NCBI RefSeq assembly: GCF_002291145.1
Contig: NZ_NTGE01000216.1
Location: 1-64,000 of the forward strand
Length of the DNA stretch: 64,000 bases
Direction of reading: 5' to 3'
From: Streptomyces sp. SA15
GTDB lineage: Bacteria; Actinomycetota; Actinomycetes; Streptomycetales; Streptomycetaceae
Part shown: in pieces, positions 55,242 through 63,389 of the stretch
Numbering within the stretch: the stretch's first letter is position 1
Layout: each line of letters opens with the position of its first letter
Notes under the pieces: generated by a model
Databases searched by the model: none
Told to the model about the DNA's origin: nothing
The model's input: the letters and a program-made list of their open reading frames with translations, nothing else
Position numbers and translations under genes: made by a program

Positions 55242-56510
55242 CTACTCGGCCCGGCGCTCGAAGCGCCCCATGGTCACGGCAACTGCCCCGTAGATAATGG
55301 CGATAGTGATCACCAGGGTCGCCGAGCGGCCGTCCGGTGGCAGCATCAGGGCGGCGACCGCGGCGGCGGACACGTAGGCGGTGTTGAACAGTACGTCGTA
55401 GACGGAGAAGATCCGGCCGCGGAAGCCGTCGTCCACGGAGGACTGGACGATGGTGTCCGTGGCGATCTTCGCGCCCTGGGTGGTCAGGCCGAGCACGAAG
55501 GCCGCGGCGAGCATGGGGGTGGCGGCGAACGGAAGGCCGAGCGTGGGCTCCAGGAGCGCGGCGGCTGCGGCGCACACGACGATCCAGCTGCCGGACCCGA
55601 GCCGCACTGCCGCCCAGGGCGTCAGGACGGCCGCCGCGAAGAAGCCGGCCCCTGAGATGCCCAACGCCAGCCCCAGCAGGGCGAGTCCGTCATCGGGGGT
55701 CGAGGAGAACTCGTACCGGCAGAGCATCAGCAGCATGACCGTCAGGGCCCCGTAGCAGAACCGCATCAGGCTCATCGCGCCGAGCGCCCAGGCGGCTTCC
55801 CGGCGTGAGGGTGAGGCGATATGCCGTACGCCTGCCACCAAGTCACGGGCGGTACCCGCGAGTGCTGCCATGAGCCGGGGCTGCACCAACGCCGGGTCGG
55901 GACCGAGCAGCTCCGGCGCCATGCGCAGCGAGGCGAGTGCTCCGCACAGGTACAGCGCGGCCCCCAGCAGCACCACGGCCGCGTCAGAGTCTGCGACCAG
56001 GATCCGTACCAGGAAGGCGAGGCCACCACCCGCGGTCGCCGCGAGCGTTCCGGCAGTGGGTGATAGGGAATTGGCGATCACCAGACGCTCCGCGTCCACC
56101 ACGCGGGGCAGTGCGGCGGACAGGCCAGAGAGAACGAAGCGGTTGACGGCGGTGACGCACAGCGCGGAGACATAGAAAAGCCAGTCGGGGACGTGGCTGA
56201 CGATCAGGACGGCCGTCACCGACGCCATCACGGCGCGCACCAGGTTGCCGTAGAGGAAGACCTGACGGCGGCGCCAGCGGTCCAGCAGGACGCCGGCGAA
56301 GGGGCCCACCAGGGAGTACGGGAGCAGCAGGACAGCCAACGCGGAGGCGATCGCGGTGGCCGAGGTCTGCCTCTCCGGCGAGAAGACGACGTAGGAGGCG
56401 AGCGCGACCTGGTAGACACCGTCGGCGCCCTGTGAGAGCAGACGCACGGCGAGGAGGCGTCGGAAGTTCCGGAAGCGGAGCAGGACGCGCAGGTCACGGA
56501 CGACGGCCAT
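55242..56510 (-). CDS. MFS transporter
   Basis: A 422-residue membrane protein with 12 hydrophobic segments. It begins AVVRDLRVLLRFRNFRRLLAVRLLSQGADGVYQVAL. The loop between segments 2 and 3 reads VGPFAGVLLDRWRRRQVFLYGN, the MFS motif A equivalent. It resembles the drug-efflux type (MFS_3), but no substrate can be named. The start is ATG 56510; the open frame to 56642 is not conserved-looking. Confidence 0.88.
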   Translation of the reverse strand: MAVVRDLRVLLRFRNFRRLLAVRLLSQGADGVYQVALASYVVFSPERQTSATAIASALAVLLLPYSLVGPFAGVLLDRWRRRQVFLYGNLVRAVMASVTAVLIVSHVPDWLFYVSALCVTAVNRFVLSGLSAALPRVVDAERLVIANSLSPTAGTLAATAGGGLAFLVRILVADSDAAVVLLGAALYLCGALASLRMAPELLGPDPALVQPRLMAALAGTARDLVAGVRHIASPSRREAAWALGAMSLMRFCYGALTVMLLMLCRYEFSSTPDDGLALLGLALGISGAGFFAAAVLTPWAAVRLGSGSWIVVCAAAAALLEPTLGLPFAATPMLAAAFVLGLTTQGAKIATDTIVQSSVDDGFRGRIFSVYDVLFNTAYVSAAAVAALMLPPDGRSATLVITIAIIYGAVAVTMGRFERRAE

Positions 56511-56589
56511 GGGGCACAGCCTCACATACGGGGAGGGCCCCCGGGCGCAATGCCTCGGGGACCCCCAACAGACCGCAGCGCCGCCTTGC

Positions 56590-57672
56590 TCAGCGCTCGA
56601 CCTCGCCGCTGATGAACTTCTCGACGTTCTCGCGGGCCTCATCGTCGAAGTACTGGACCGGCGGGGACTTCATGAAGTACGACGACGCCGACAGGATCGG
56701 ACCCCCGATCCCGCGGTCCTTGGCAATCTTCGCGGCACGCAGGGCGTCGATGATGACACCGGCCGAGTTCGGGGAGTCCCAGACCTCCAGCTTGTACTCC
56801 AGGTTCAGCGGGACGTCACCGAACGCTCGGCCCTCCAGGCGGACGTACGCCCACTTGCGGTCGTCGAGCCAGGCCACGTAGTCGGACGGGCCGATGTGGA
56901 CGTTGTCCGCGCCCATGTCGCGGTCGCGGATCTGGGAGGTGACGGCCTGCGTCTTGGAGATCTTCTTGGACTCCAGGCGCTCGCGCTCGAGCATGTTCTT
57001 GAAGTCCATGTTGCCGCCGACGTTCAGCTGCATCGTGCGGTCCAGGACGACGCCCCGGTCCTCGAACAGCTTCGCCATGACGCGGTGCGTGATGGTGGCG
57101 CCGACCTGGGACTTGATGTCGTCGCCGACGATCGGGACGCCCGCCTCGGTGAACTTGTCCGCCCACTCCTTGGTGCCGGCGATGAAGACCGGGAGGGCGT
57201 TGACGAACGCCACCTTGGCATCGATGGCGCACTGGGCGTAGAACTTCGCCGCGTCCTCGGACCCGACGGGCAGATAACAGACGAGGACGTCGACCTGCTT
57301 GTCCTTGAGGACCTGGACGACGTCGACCGGCTCCTCGGCGGACTCCTCGATGGTCTGGCGGTAGTACTTGCCGAGGCCGTCGAGGGTGTGGCCACGCTGG
57401 ACCTTCACGCCGGTGGACGGAACGTCGCAGATCTTGATGGTGTTGTTCTCGCTGGCACCGATGGCGTCCGCGAGGTCGAGGCCGACCTTCTTCGCGTCGA
57501 CGTCGAACGCGGCGACGAACTCGACGTCACGGACGTGATAGTCGCCGAACTTGACGTGCATCAGGCCGGGGACCTTGGACGCCGGGTCGGCGTCCTTGTA
57601 GTACTCGACTCCCTGCACCAGCGAGGCGGCGCAGTTGCCCACGCCGACGATGGCTACGCGAACCGAACCCAT
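56590..57672 (-). CDS. ino1: Inositol-3-phosphate synthase
   Basis: A 360-residue actinobacterial-type enzyme converting glucose 6-phosphate to myo-inositol 3-phosphate, needed for mycothiol and phosphatidylinositol. It starts GSVRVAIVGVGNCAASLVQGVEYY (NAD-binding GxGxxA), with VPVGSED-like LPVGSEDAAKFYAQCAIDAKVAFVNALP, GDDIKSQVGATITHR and the NVGGNMDFKNML motif. It is shorter than the eukaryotic form (~510), as expected. ATG 57672 with AGGGAGCAACC upstream. It is 44 bases after padR on the same strand and may share regulation with it. Confidence 0.95.
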   Translation of the reverse strand: MGSVRVAIVGVGNCAASLVQGVEYYKDADPASKVPGLMHVKFGDYHVRDVEFVAAFDVDAKKVGLDLADAIGASENNTIKICDVPSTGVKVQRGHTLDGLGKYYRQTIEESAEEPVDVVQVLKDKQVDVLVCYLPVGSEDAAKFYAQCAIDAKVAFVNALPVFIAGTKEWADKFTEAGVPIVGDDIKSQVGATITHRVMAKLFEDRGVVLDRTMQLNVGGNMDFKNMLERERLESKKISKTQAVTSQIRDRDMGADNVHIGPSDYVAWLDDRKWAYVRLEGRAFGDVPLNLEYKLEVWDSPNSAGVIIDALRAAKIAKDRGIGGPILSASSYFMKSPPVQYFDDEARENVEKFISGEVER

Positions 57673-57716
57673 TCCGGTTGCTCCCTGTGTGTACGAGTGA
57701 GGCCCTGAGTGGGCGC

Positions 57717-58400
57717 TCACGTGGCGGTGTCGTCGGGCGTATCCGTCCCAGGGGTGTCCCCGGGACGGGGCAGGCCGCCCGACGCTCCAGATGTGGTGTC
57801 CTGCTGAGCGGACCCCCCGGAGGCGGGGCCCTGAAGGTCCCGTCCGGCCCGCTCGCTCTCGATGAGCTCGTTCAGCCAGCGCACTTCGCGCTCCACGGAC
57901 TCCATCCCGTGGCGCTGGAGCTCAAGCGTGTAGTCGTCGAGGCGCTCCCGGGTGCGCGCCAGCGAGGCGCGCATCTTCTCCAGGCGCTCCTCCAACCGGC
58001 TGCGGCGGCCTTCGAGCACGCGCATGCGCACGTCACGCGATGTCTGCCCGAAGAAGGCGAAGCGGGCGGCGAAGTGCTCGTCCTCGTACGCGTCGGGGCC
58101 CGTCTGCGAGAGCAGCTCCTCGAAGTGCTCCTTACCTTCCGCCGTCAACCGATAGACGATCTTGGCGCGACGCCCTGCGAGTGGTGCGGCGAGGGCGTCC
58201 TCGGAGGTGTTTCCCGGCTCTTCGATCAACCAGCCGTTGGCGACCAGCGTCTTGAGGCAGGGGTACAGGGTGCCGTAGCTGAACGCACGGAACACACCCA
58301 GTGACGTATTGAGTCGTTTGCGCAGCTCATAGCCGTGCATCGGGGACTCGCGGAGCAGGCCGAGTACGGCGAACTCGAGGATCCCGGAACGCCGGCTCAT
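57717..58400 (-). CDS. PadR-family transcriptional regulator
   Basis: A 227-residue regulator. The winged helix-turn-helix is at residues about 5-80 (LEFAVLGLLRESPMHGYELRKRL, FSYGTLYPCLKTLVANGWL, IVYRLTAEGKEHFEELL). A longer C-terminal helical part follows (about 100-190, with RRSRLEERLEKMRASLARTRERLDDYTLELQRHG), as in PadR s1-like (Vir_act_alpha) members, then a low-complexity tail. A palindromic operator lies just upstream. ino1 lies 44 bases downstream, in the same operon direction, a pairing conserved in Streptomyces. Confidence 0.93.
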   Translation of the reverse strand: MSRRSGILEFAVLGLLRESPMHGYELRKRLNTSLGVFRAFSYGTLYPCLKTLVANGWLIEEPGNTSEDALAAPLAGRRAKIVYRLTAEGKEHFEELLSQTGPDAYEDEHFAARFAFFGQTSRDVRMRVLEGRRSRLEERLEKMRASLARTRERLDDYTLELQRHGMESVEREVRWLNELIESERAGRDLQGPASGGSAQQDTTSGASGGLPRPGDTPGTDTPDDTAT

Positions 58401-58450
58401 TGTCGCCTCCTCTCTGCCGCGGACGGTTGTGACGGTCTTTATGTCGCGCC

Positions 58451-58471
58451 GATGTATCGACTCGATACATC
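58451..58471. promoter_or_regulatory. Palindromic PadR-type operator
   Basis: gatgtatcga (58451-58460), c, tcgatacatc (58462-58471) is a perfect inverted repeat with ATGT and ACAT ends, the classical PadR binding pattern. It lies 51 bp upstream of the padR start codon, so autorepression is likely. Confidence 0.82.
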
Positions 58472-58613
58472 ACGACGATAGAACGACCTTCCGGATGCGA
58501 CAAGAGGGAGGGTGGTGAACGGGATCACATCACCGATTCTTGGGAAGCAAGTTGCCTGATTTGGGGTGAACTTCAGGGCTAGGCAGGTTTTGACGGTGCG
58601 TAGTCTGTGCGCC

Positions 58614-58766
58614 ATGACCACCACCGGGAACCGAGTGACGCCTGAGGACGTCCTCGTCCTTGGTGTAGTACGGGTGAATGCGGAACCCACCGCATCCGTA
58701 CTTCGGGGGGACCGGAAACCAGCCGCCGTTTCCAGGCGCGCAAAGGTGCGCCTGCCCGAGGAGTAG
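58614..58766 (+). CDS. Possible small ORF ahead of the class A PBP
   Basis: ATG 58614 opens a 50-residue frame: TTTGNRVTPEDVLVLGVVRVNAEP, then SVLRGDRKPAAVSRRAKVRLPEE. The stop TAG lies within the GAGGAG ribosome site of the PBP gene, as in coupled genes. There is no ribosome site of its own, so it would be leaderless or read from ATG 58566. I recognise no family; it may be a leader peptide or not expressed. Confidence 0.35.
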   Translation: MTTTGNRVTPEDVLVLGVVRVNAEPTASVLRGDRKPAAVSRRAKVRLPEE

Positions 58767-58773
58767 TCGTTCG

Positions 58774-61470
58774 ATGAGCGAGCACCGTCGCAAACCGCCG
58801 CAGCCGCAGGGAGGCGGACGTGCCGCGGCCCGACGCGGCCAGTCCGGCTCGTCCTCCGGCCGCCGCGCGGCACCGCGAGGCGCCACCGGGTCTCCTTCCG
58901 ACTCCTATGGGACCAGTTCCCCTGGGTCGGGTTCCTACGATCCGGGAGGCGAGGAGCGTCCGTACGGCGGCCGTGCCGAGGCCCGCCGGGCGGCACAGAG
59001 AAGCAGTGGCGGCCGACGCAGAGCGGCCGAACCAGCCGGCCATGCCGGCCGGCGTGCCGTCCCGGGCGGTCCCGGGCGGGGCCGGGGACGTGCGGCCGTC
59101 TCCGACCGGAAGCGGATCGTCGACTATCCGCGGGCGGGCAGGTACGGCGCGGCGCGCTGGGTGCCGTCCTGGAAACTGGTCACGGGTCTGTTCATCGGCT
59201 TCATCGGAAGTCTGGTCGCGGTCGCGGGTGTCGGGTTCGCACTCGTGAGCGTTCCCAACATCGCCCAGACCGCGACGGCGCAGAACAACGTCTTCTATTG
59301 GGCGGACGGCAGCGAGATGGTCCGCACAGGCGGTGAGACGAACCGCCAGATCGTCAACCTCTCGCAGATTCCCAAGGACATGCAGTACGCCGTCGTCTCG
59401 CAGGAGAACAAGACCTTCTACACCGATAGCGGCATCGACCCCAAGGGCATCGCCCGTGCCGTGTTCAACATGGCCAGTGGTGGCGAGACACAGGGTGGTT
59501 CCACCATCACCCAGCAGTACGTGAAGAACGCCAGGCTGGGCGACCAGTCGCAGACGATCAGCCGTAAGTTCAAGGAGATCTTCATCTCGGTCAAGGTGGG
59601 GACCACGGTCTCGAAGGACGAGATCATGGCCGGCTACCTGAACTCCGCGTACTACGGACGCGGGGCCTACGGAATCCAGGCGGCCGCGCGTGCCTACTTC
59701 AACAAGGACGCCGTCGACCTGGACGCGGGTGAGTGTGCCTTCCTGGCGGCAACGCTCAAGGGCGCCACGTACTACGACCCGGCGGGCTCGACGTCCATCG
59801 ACCCAGCCGCCACCCCCGAGGCCAACCAGAAGCGGGCCCTGGCACAGATGCAGGACACCCTCGACAAGATGGTCGAGTACGGCCATCTGAGCGCCACGGA
59901 GCGGGCCAAGTACACCAAGCTCCCCCAGTGGCAGAACCCGCGCTCCAACACCGCGCTCAGCGGCCAGATCGGCTACCTCGTCGACCTCGCGAGCGCCTCG
60001 CTGATCAGGAACAGCGCCGAGACCGGGATCACCGAGGACAAACTGCGGCAGGGCGGCTACTCGATCTATACGACTTTTGAGAAGAAGAAGGTCAACGAAC
60101 TCGAGAAGGCGGTCCAGAAGGTCCAGAAGGCGAAGATCAAGCCCAAGGAGCGCCCGAAGACGGACACCCACGTCCAGTTCGGCGGTGCTTCCGTGGATCC
60201 GGCGACCGGCGCCATCAAGGCCATCTACGGCGGCGAGGACGCGACGAAGCACTTCACCAACAACGCCGACGCGACCGGCGCCCAGGTCGGTTCGACCTTC
60301 AAGCCGCTCGTGCTGGCCGCGGCGATGAAGTGGGGTGTACGCGACAAGGATCTCGGACCGAACCAGGCACAGGACGAGCGCACCAAGGTCTCCCCGAAGA
60401 GCCTGTACAGCGGCAAGAACGATCTCAAGATCAAGACGTACGACGGGGAGATCTGGAAGAACGAGAAGGACAAGGAGTGGCTCCAGGAGAACGACGGCCA
60501 GCAGTCGTACGGCGCTCCGCCGAACTACCGGATCGACCTCCGGGAGGCGATGCGGGAGTCGGTGAACTCCGCCTTCGTGCAGCTCGGCATGGATGTCGGG
60601 CTGGACAAGGTGAAGGAGGCGGCCATGGACGCGGGCCTCAAGGAGAACAGCCTCGCCGGCACCAACTATCCGTCGTTCTCCATCGGCATCTCCGACCCCA
60701 GCGCGATCCGCATGGCGGGCGCGTACGCCACCTTCGCGGCCAGCGGCAAGCAGCGCGAGCCGTTCTCCGTCACGAAGGTCACGGACAAGGACGGCCCGGT
60801 CTACAGCCACGAGGTGCAGACCAGGCAGGCTTTCGAGTCAATCGTCGCCGACAACGTCACGGACGTGCTCAAGACCGTGGTCGAGGACGGCACGGGTACC
60901 GCCGCCCAGCTGACTGGACGTGACGTGGCGGGCAAGACCGGTACCACCGACGGCAACAAGTCCGCCTGGTTCGTCGGCTACACACCGCAGCTGGCCACCT
61001 CGATCAGCATGTTCCGGCTGGACGACGACGAGACCAAGAAGAACCGCGAGTTCCTGGAGATGTTCGGAACGGGTGGCGAGAAGAAGATCCACGGTGCTTC
61101 GTTCCCGGCCCAGATCTGGCACGACTACATGGAACAGGCGCTGAAGGGCGAGCCGGCGGAGGACTTCCCGACCCCGGATCCCATCGGCGAGATCGTCAAC
61201 GACGTCCCGACCCCGACGCCTGCTCCCACGCCCAGCGAGGAGCCCTCGTCGGCCAGTCCGACGCCGAGCCCGACGCCCAGCGAGCCGACGACCAGTCCGA
61301 CACCCTCGCCGACCGAGACCTGCTTCGGCTTCCAGTGCCCCCCTCCCGGTGACACCGGCGGAACGGACACCGGCGGCACTGACGGAGGGGTGACGCCCAC
61401 GCCCACGCCCACAGAGACGGGCGAGACCGGCAACAGCAGAGGCAATGGCAACGGAGGCATCTTCGGGTAG
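58774..61470 (+). CDS. Class A penicillin-binding protein (glycosyltransferase and transpeptidase)
   Basis: An 898-residue bifunctional peptidoglycan synthase. The first ~130 residues are cytoplasmic, basic and low-complexity (Arg/Gly/Ser/Pro). One span lies at about 133-158. The GT51 domain has ENKTFYTDSGIDPKGIARAVFN and GGSTITQQYVKN. The transpeptidase has S507 (GSTFKP), S596-V-N598 and K721-T-G. The ~110-residue tail is Pro/Thr/Ser/Gly-rich, likely wall-spanning. ATG 58774 follows GAGGAG; earlier in-frame codons are not plausible. Confidence 0.94.
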   Translation: MSEHRRKPPQPQGGGRAAARRGQSGSSSGRRAAPRGATGSPSDSYGTSSPGSGSYDPGGEERPYGGRAEARRAAQRSSGGRRRAAEPAGHAGRRAVPGGPGRGRGRAAVSDRKRIVDYPRAGRYGAARWVPSWKLVTGLFIGFIGSLVAVAGVGFALVSVPNIAQTATAQNNVFYWADGSEMVRTGGETNRQIVNLSQIPKDMQYAVVSQENKTFYTDSGIDPKGIARAVFNMASGGETQGGSTITQQYVKNARLGDQSQTISRKFKEIFISVKVGTTVSKDEIMAGYLNSAYYGRGAYGIQAAARAYFNKDAVDLDAGECAFLAATLKGATYYDPAGSTSIDPAATPEANQKRALAQMQDTLDKMVEYGHLSATERAKYTKLPQWQNPRSNTALSGQIGYLVDLASASLIRNSAETGITEDKLRQGGYSIYTTFEKKKVNELEKAVQKVQKAKIKPKERPKTDTHVQFGGASVDPATGAIKAIYGGEDATKHFTNNADATGAQVGSTFKPLVLAAAMKWGVRDKDLGPNQAQDERTKVSPKSLYSGKNDLKIKTYDGEIWKNEKDKEWLQENDGQQSYGAPPNYRIDLREAMRESVNSAFVQLGMDVGLDKVKEAAMDAGLKENSLAGTNYPSFSIGISDPSAIRMAGAYATFAASGKQREPFSVTKVTDKDGPVYSHEVQTRQAFESIVADNVTDVLKTVVEDGTGTAAQLTGRDVAGKTGTTDGNKSAWFVGYTPQLATSISMFRLDDDETKKNREFLEMFGTGGEKKIHGASFPAQIWHDYMEQALKGEPAEDFPTPDPIGEIVNDVPTPTPAPTPSEEPSSASPTPSPTPSEPTTSPTPSPTETCFGFQCPPPGDTGGTDTGGTDGGVTPTPTPTETGETGNSRGNGNGGIFG

Positions 61471-61511
61471 GCAGGGCGACAGCTCGCGACCGAGGTGACC
61501 CAGTTGCTCTG

Positions 61512-61549
61512 AGTGAGGCCGACCCCGCAATCCGGGGCTCGGCCTCACT
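61512..61549 (+). terminator. Terminator after the class A PBP gene
   Basis: agtgaggccga pairs with tcggcctcact, with an inner ccccg/cgggg stem. No U-tract is visible. Confidence 0.75.
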
Positions 61550-61861
61550 GCGCGTATGTGGACAGCGGGGTGGTTTGGGACGTGCTGACCGCTGTGGGCA
61601 TGGCCGGCGCCGGCCGTCGTCTGTCCTACGGCCGCGCGGCGTCGCAACTCGCAGTAACGGTCGAGTCTTTGCCGTTCTGCACGAGACCCCCTTGAGTCGT
61701 TTGCCTCGCTCAAGATCTGTTGACTTCTCTGTTACTCGATCATAAGTTTCTGTTCGAATGTTGCTCGCTCGTCGACCACAATTGGTCAGCGCCTGCCGCA
61801 TCTGATGCTGGGGCAGGCAGGTCTTCGAGGCTGGAGCGGGCTTTCTGAAAGGACCTCAACC
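61550..61861 (+). promoter_or_regulatory. Promoter and leader of the small secreted protein gene
   Basis: No gene is seen in this region. TTGACT (61720-61725) and TAAGTT (61743-61748) are spaced exactly 17 bp, close to the vegetative consensus, in an unusually A+T-rich stretch. Transcription from there would give a leader of about 105 bases before ATG 61862. Confidence 0.7.
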
Positions 61862-62242
61862 ATGCGTGCGCTGAAGCGCTCTCTCGTTGTGCTGCCCATC
61901 GCGGCAACCCTCACGTTGGCGGGCACGGCCGCCCAGGCGTTTGACTGGGGTTCCATCGGTTGGGACGCGGGTGCCAATTCGAACGGATCGCGGACGTACT
62001 TCCAGCCTGATGGCGAGCACCTCTACATCCTGGACAACAACAAGGATGGGCACTCGGCCGTCTCGGAGATCGAGTACGGCACTCGTCACATCACCTACTG
62101 GAACCCCAACGGGGTCAACACCACGCGCGACGTCAACATGGACATCGCCGAGGGCACGCATGTTCGCTACAACGCCTGCTACGGCGAGTACAGCGGCTAC
62201 AAGATCCTTGGGTGCGGCTACTGGGTGGGCGGCACGGCCTGA
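61862..62242 (+). CDS. Small secreted protein of unknown function
   Basis: A 126-residue protein with a clear signal peptide (RALKRSLVVLPIAATLTLAGTAAQA, cleavage after AQA). The mature ~100 residues are rich in Tyr, Asn, Gly and Trp, with FDWGSIGWDAG, then YILDNNKDGHSAVSEIEYG, and two Cys (NACYGEY, LGCGYW) that could form a disulfide. DNNKDGHS resembles a calcium-binding loop. It suits a small extracellular protein or inhibitor; no family is recognised. It has its own promoter and an AAAGGA ribosome site. Confidence 0.82.
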   Translation: MRALKRSLVVLPIAATLTLAGTAAQAFDWGSIGWDAGANSNGSRTYFQPDGEHLYILDNNKDGHSAVSEIEYGTRHITYWNPNGVNTTRDVNMDIAEGTHVRYNACYGEYSGYKILGCGYWVGGTA

Positions 62243-62315
62243 ACCGACTTCGCGGCGGTGCGGGCTAGGTGGGGGTCCGCACCACATTAGTACGCCCGCC
62301 CGAAGAATATGAAGG

Positions 62316-62690
62316 ATGCGCCTGTTGAACCGCAGAGCCGCCCATAGAGCACTGTACGGCGCGCTGTTCACTGCGTGCCTCGCCGCAGCGGCCGGTTGCG
62401 GCGAGGCCACAGGAGGAGAGCCTGCAGAGGCTACCGTCCCTGCCATGAGCCCGATGGCTCCGCTGCCCAGTCAAGTGGGCAAGAGTCTGCCCGATGCGAT
62501 CGACGGGGCGGTGAGAGCGCGTTACGGCTACGCCCTCAGCGAGGCGAACGGGAAGGGCCAGCTCGAGCGCGTCACCCCGCAGCAGTGGAAGGTCTGTTTC
62601 CAGAAACCCGGACCGCTCAGTGATTCAGTGATCTTCGGCGTGGTCCGCGCGCAGGAGACGTGCCCGAACCGCTGGATCGACAAGCTCTAG
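62316..62690 (+). CDS. Small putative lipoprotein
   Basis: A 124-residue protein. Residues 1-28 form a signal sequence ending in the lipobox LAAAAGC, so it should be lipidated and surface-anchored. The mature part has two further Cys (KVCFQKPG, ETCPNRW) and a PASTA-like opening (LPSQVGKSLPDAIDGAVRARYG) and WIDKL at the end. The function is unknown. It follows the secreted protein gene by 73 bp. A 14-bp tandem repeat and decaying sequence begin right after it, so the 3' end may have been altered. Confidence 0.75.
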   Translation: MRLLNRRAAHRALYGALFTACLAAAAGCGEATGGEPAEATVPAMSPMAPLPSQVGKSLPDAIDGAVRARYGYALSEANGKGQLERVTPQQWKVCFQKPGPLSDSVIFGVVRAQETCPNRWIDKL

Positions 62691-62708
62691 GACTACAAGC
62701 CGTCGGCT

Positions 62709-62764
62709 GACTACGCATGGCCGACTACGCATGGCCGACTACGCATGGCCGACTACGCATGGCC
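62709..62764. repeat. Four tandem copies of a 14-bp repeat
   Basis: gactacgcatggcc is repeated four times without change at 62709, 62723, 62737 and 62751. The unit is not a multiple of three. It lies in non-coding sequence after the lipoprotein gene. Confidence 0.95.
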
Positions 62765-62859
62765 AACCCCTGCTTGCAGGCCGAACCGGGGTCGACACGG
62801 ATCAGTGGATCGACAACGTGTGCGTGACCAGCGCCGAGGAGATCGCGGTCGTCGTCTAA
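62765..62859 (+). other. Possible 3' remnant of a small exported-protein gene
   Basis: A short open stretch reads VDTDQWIDNVCVTSAEEIAVVV and then stops at 62857-62859. It has no start of its own and recalls the RWID ending of the lipoprotein just upstream. It may be the tail of a former gene cut by the repeat expansion. The evidence is weak. Confidence 0.25.
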
Positions 62860-63170
62860 GCTGGACCGACTTCTCAGAAGAGAACCCACTGGCCGTGAGC
62901 TGTGCGCCCGACCACATCAGAATGTTTTCCGTATCGAGCAGGCTGTAGCCGATGATGAAAGCGCCGGGTTCCATGCTGGACCTGCGCGGCGTGACCCCAT
63001 CGTGTTCCGCGAGAATCGATTACAGATCATCGTGGAGCGAGAATCCGATTGCGTCCTCCAGCTTGGATATTTCAGCATCGGATACTCCTGGCGTTCCGCC
63101 GGAGCCAGTCCTCGAATCGCTGCCACAGTTCCTGGAAGTTGTGGGTTCCGTCAGGTGCAGGGTGATTCAT
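62860..63170 (-). pseudogene. Decayed SMI1/KNR4 (SUKH) family gene
   Basis: ATG 63170 has a perfect AGGAG ribosome site and opens NFQELWQRFEDWLRRNARS. The frame then stops at 63072. Shifting frame near 63095 gives VSDAEISKLEDAIGFSLHDDL, an in-frame TAA (63022-63020), SILAEHDGVTPR and then EPGAFIIGYSLLDTENILMWS. These are the usual successive motifs of SUKH proteins (WxRxExWL, EExIxxLExxLGxxLPxDL, LLxxHDG, YRLLSxxEI). The rest of the domain is missing beyond about 62860. It has at least one frameshift, one nonsense change and a truncation. SUKH proteins are often immunity proteins to polymorphic toxins. Confidence 0.72.
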
Positions 63171-63389
63171 TCGATCTCCTGTCACTCTACTGCCGGGATA
63201 TTCAAGGGTGCACGGCTTCATACTGGGGAAGCCGGCTGGGCAGGGGGCCACCGCGTCGGCGTCAGTGGCTGAGCTGCCCCGAGATTCGTAGAGATCCCGA
63301 ACAGGCTTGGGCACCGGGACGGCGGTCTCAGCAGCGCAGCCGGCGTCGTCGGACGTAGAGCTGGGGGAGTCTCAGGGACGTACGGCAGG
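63171..63389. other. Intergenic region with promoters of both neighbours
   Basis: I see no gene here. It holds the ribosome site of the decayed SUKH gene on the minus strand and the unidentified promoter of the gene at 63390. Confidence 0.4.

Noticed and set aside
62952..63272. 106-codon plus-strand frame
   Set aside because: It is antisense to the decayed SUKH gene and shows no ribosome site or protein-like composition.
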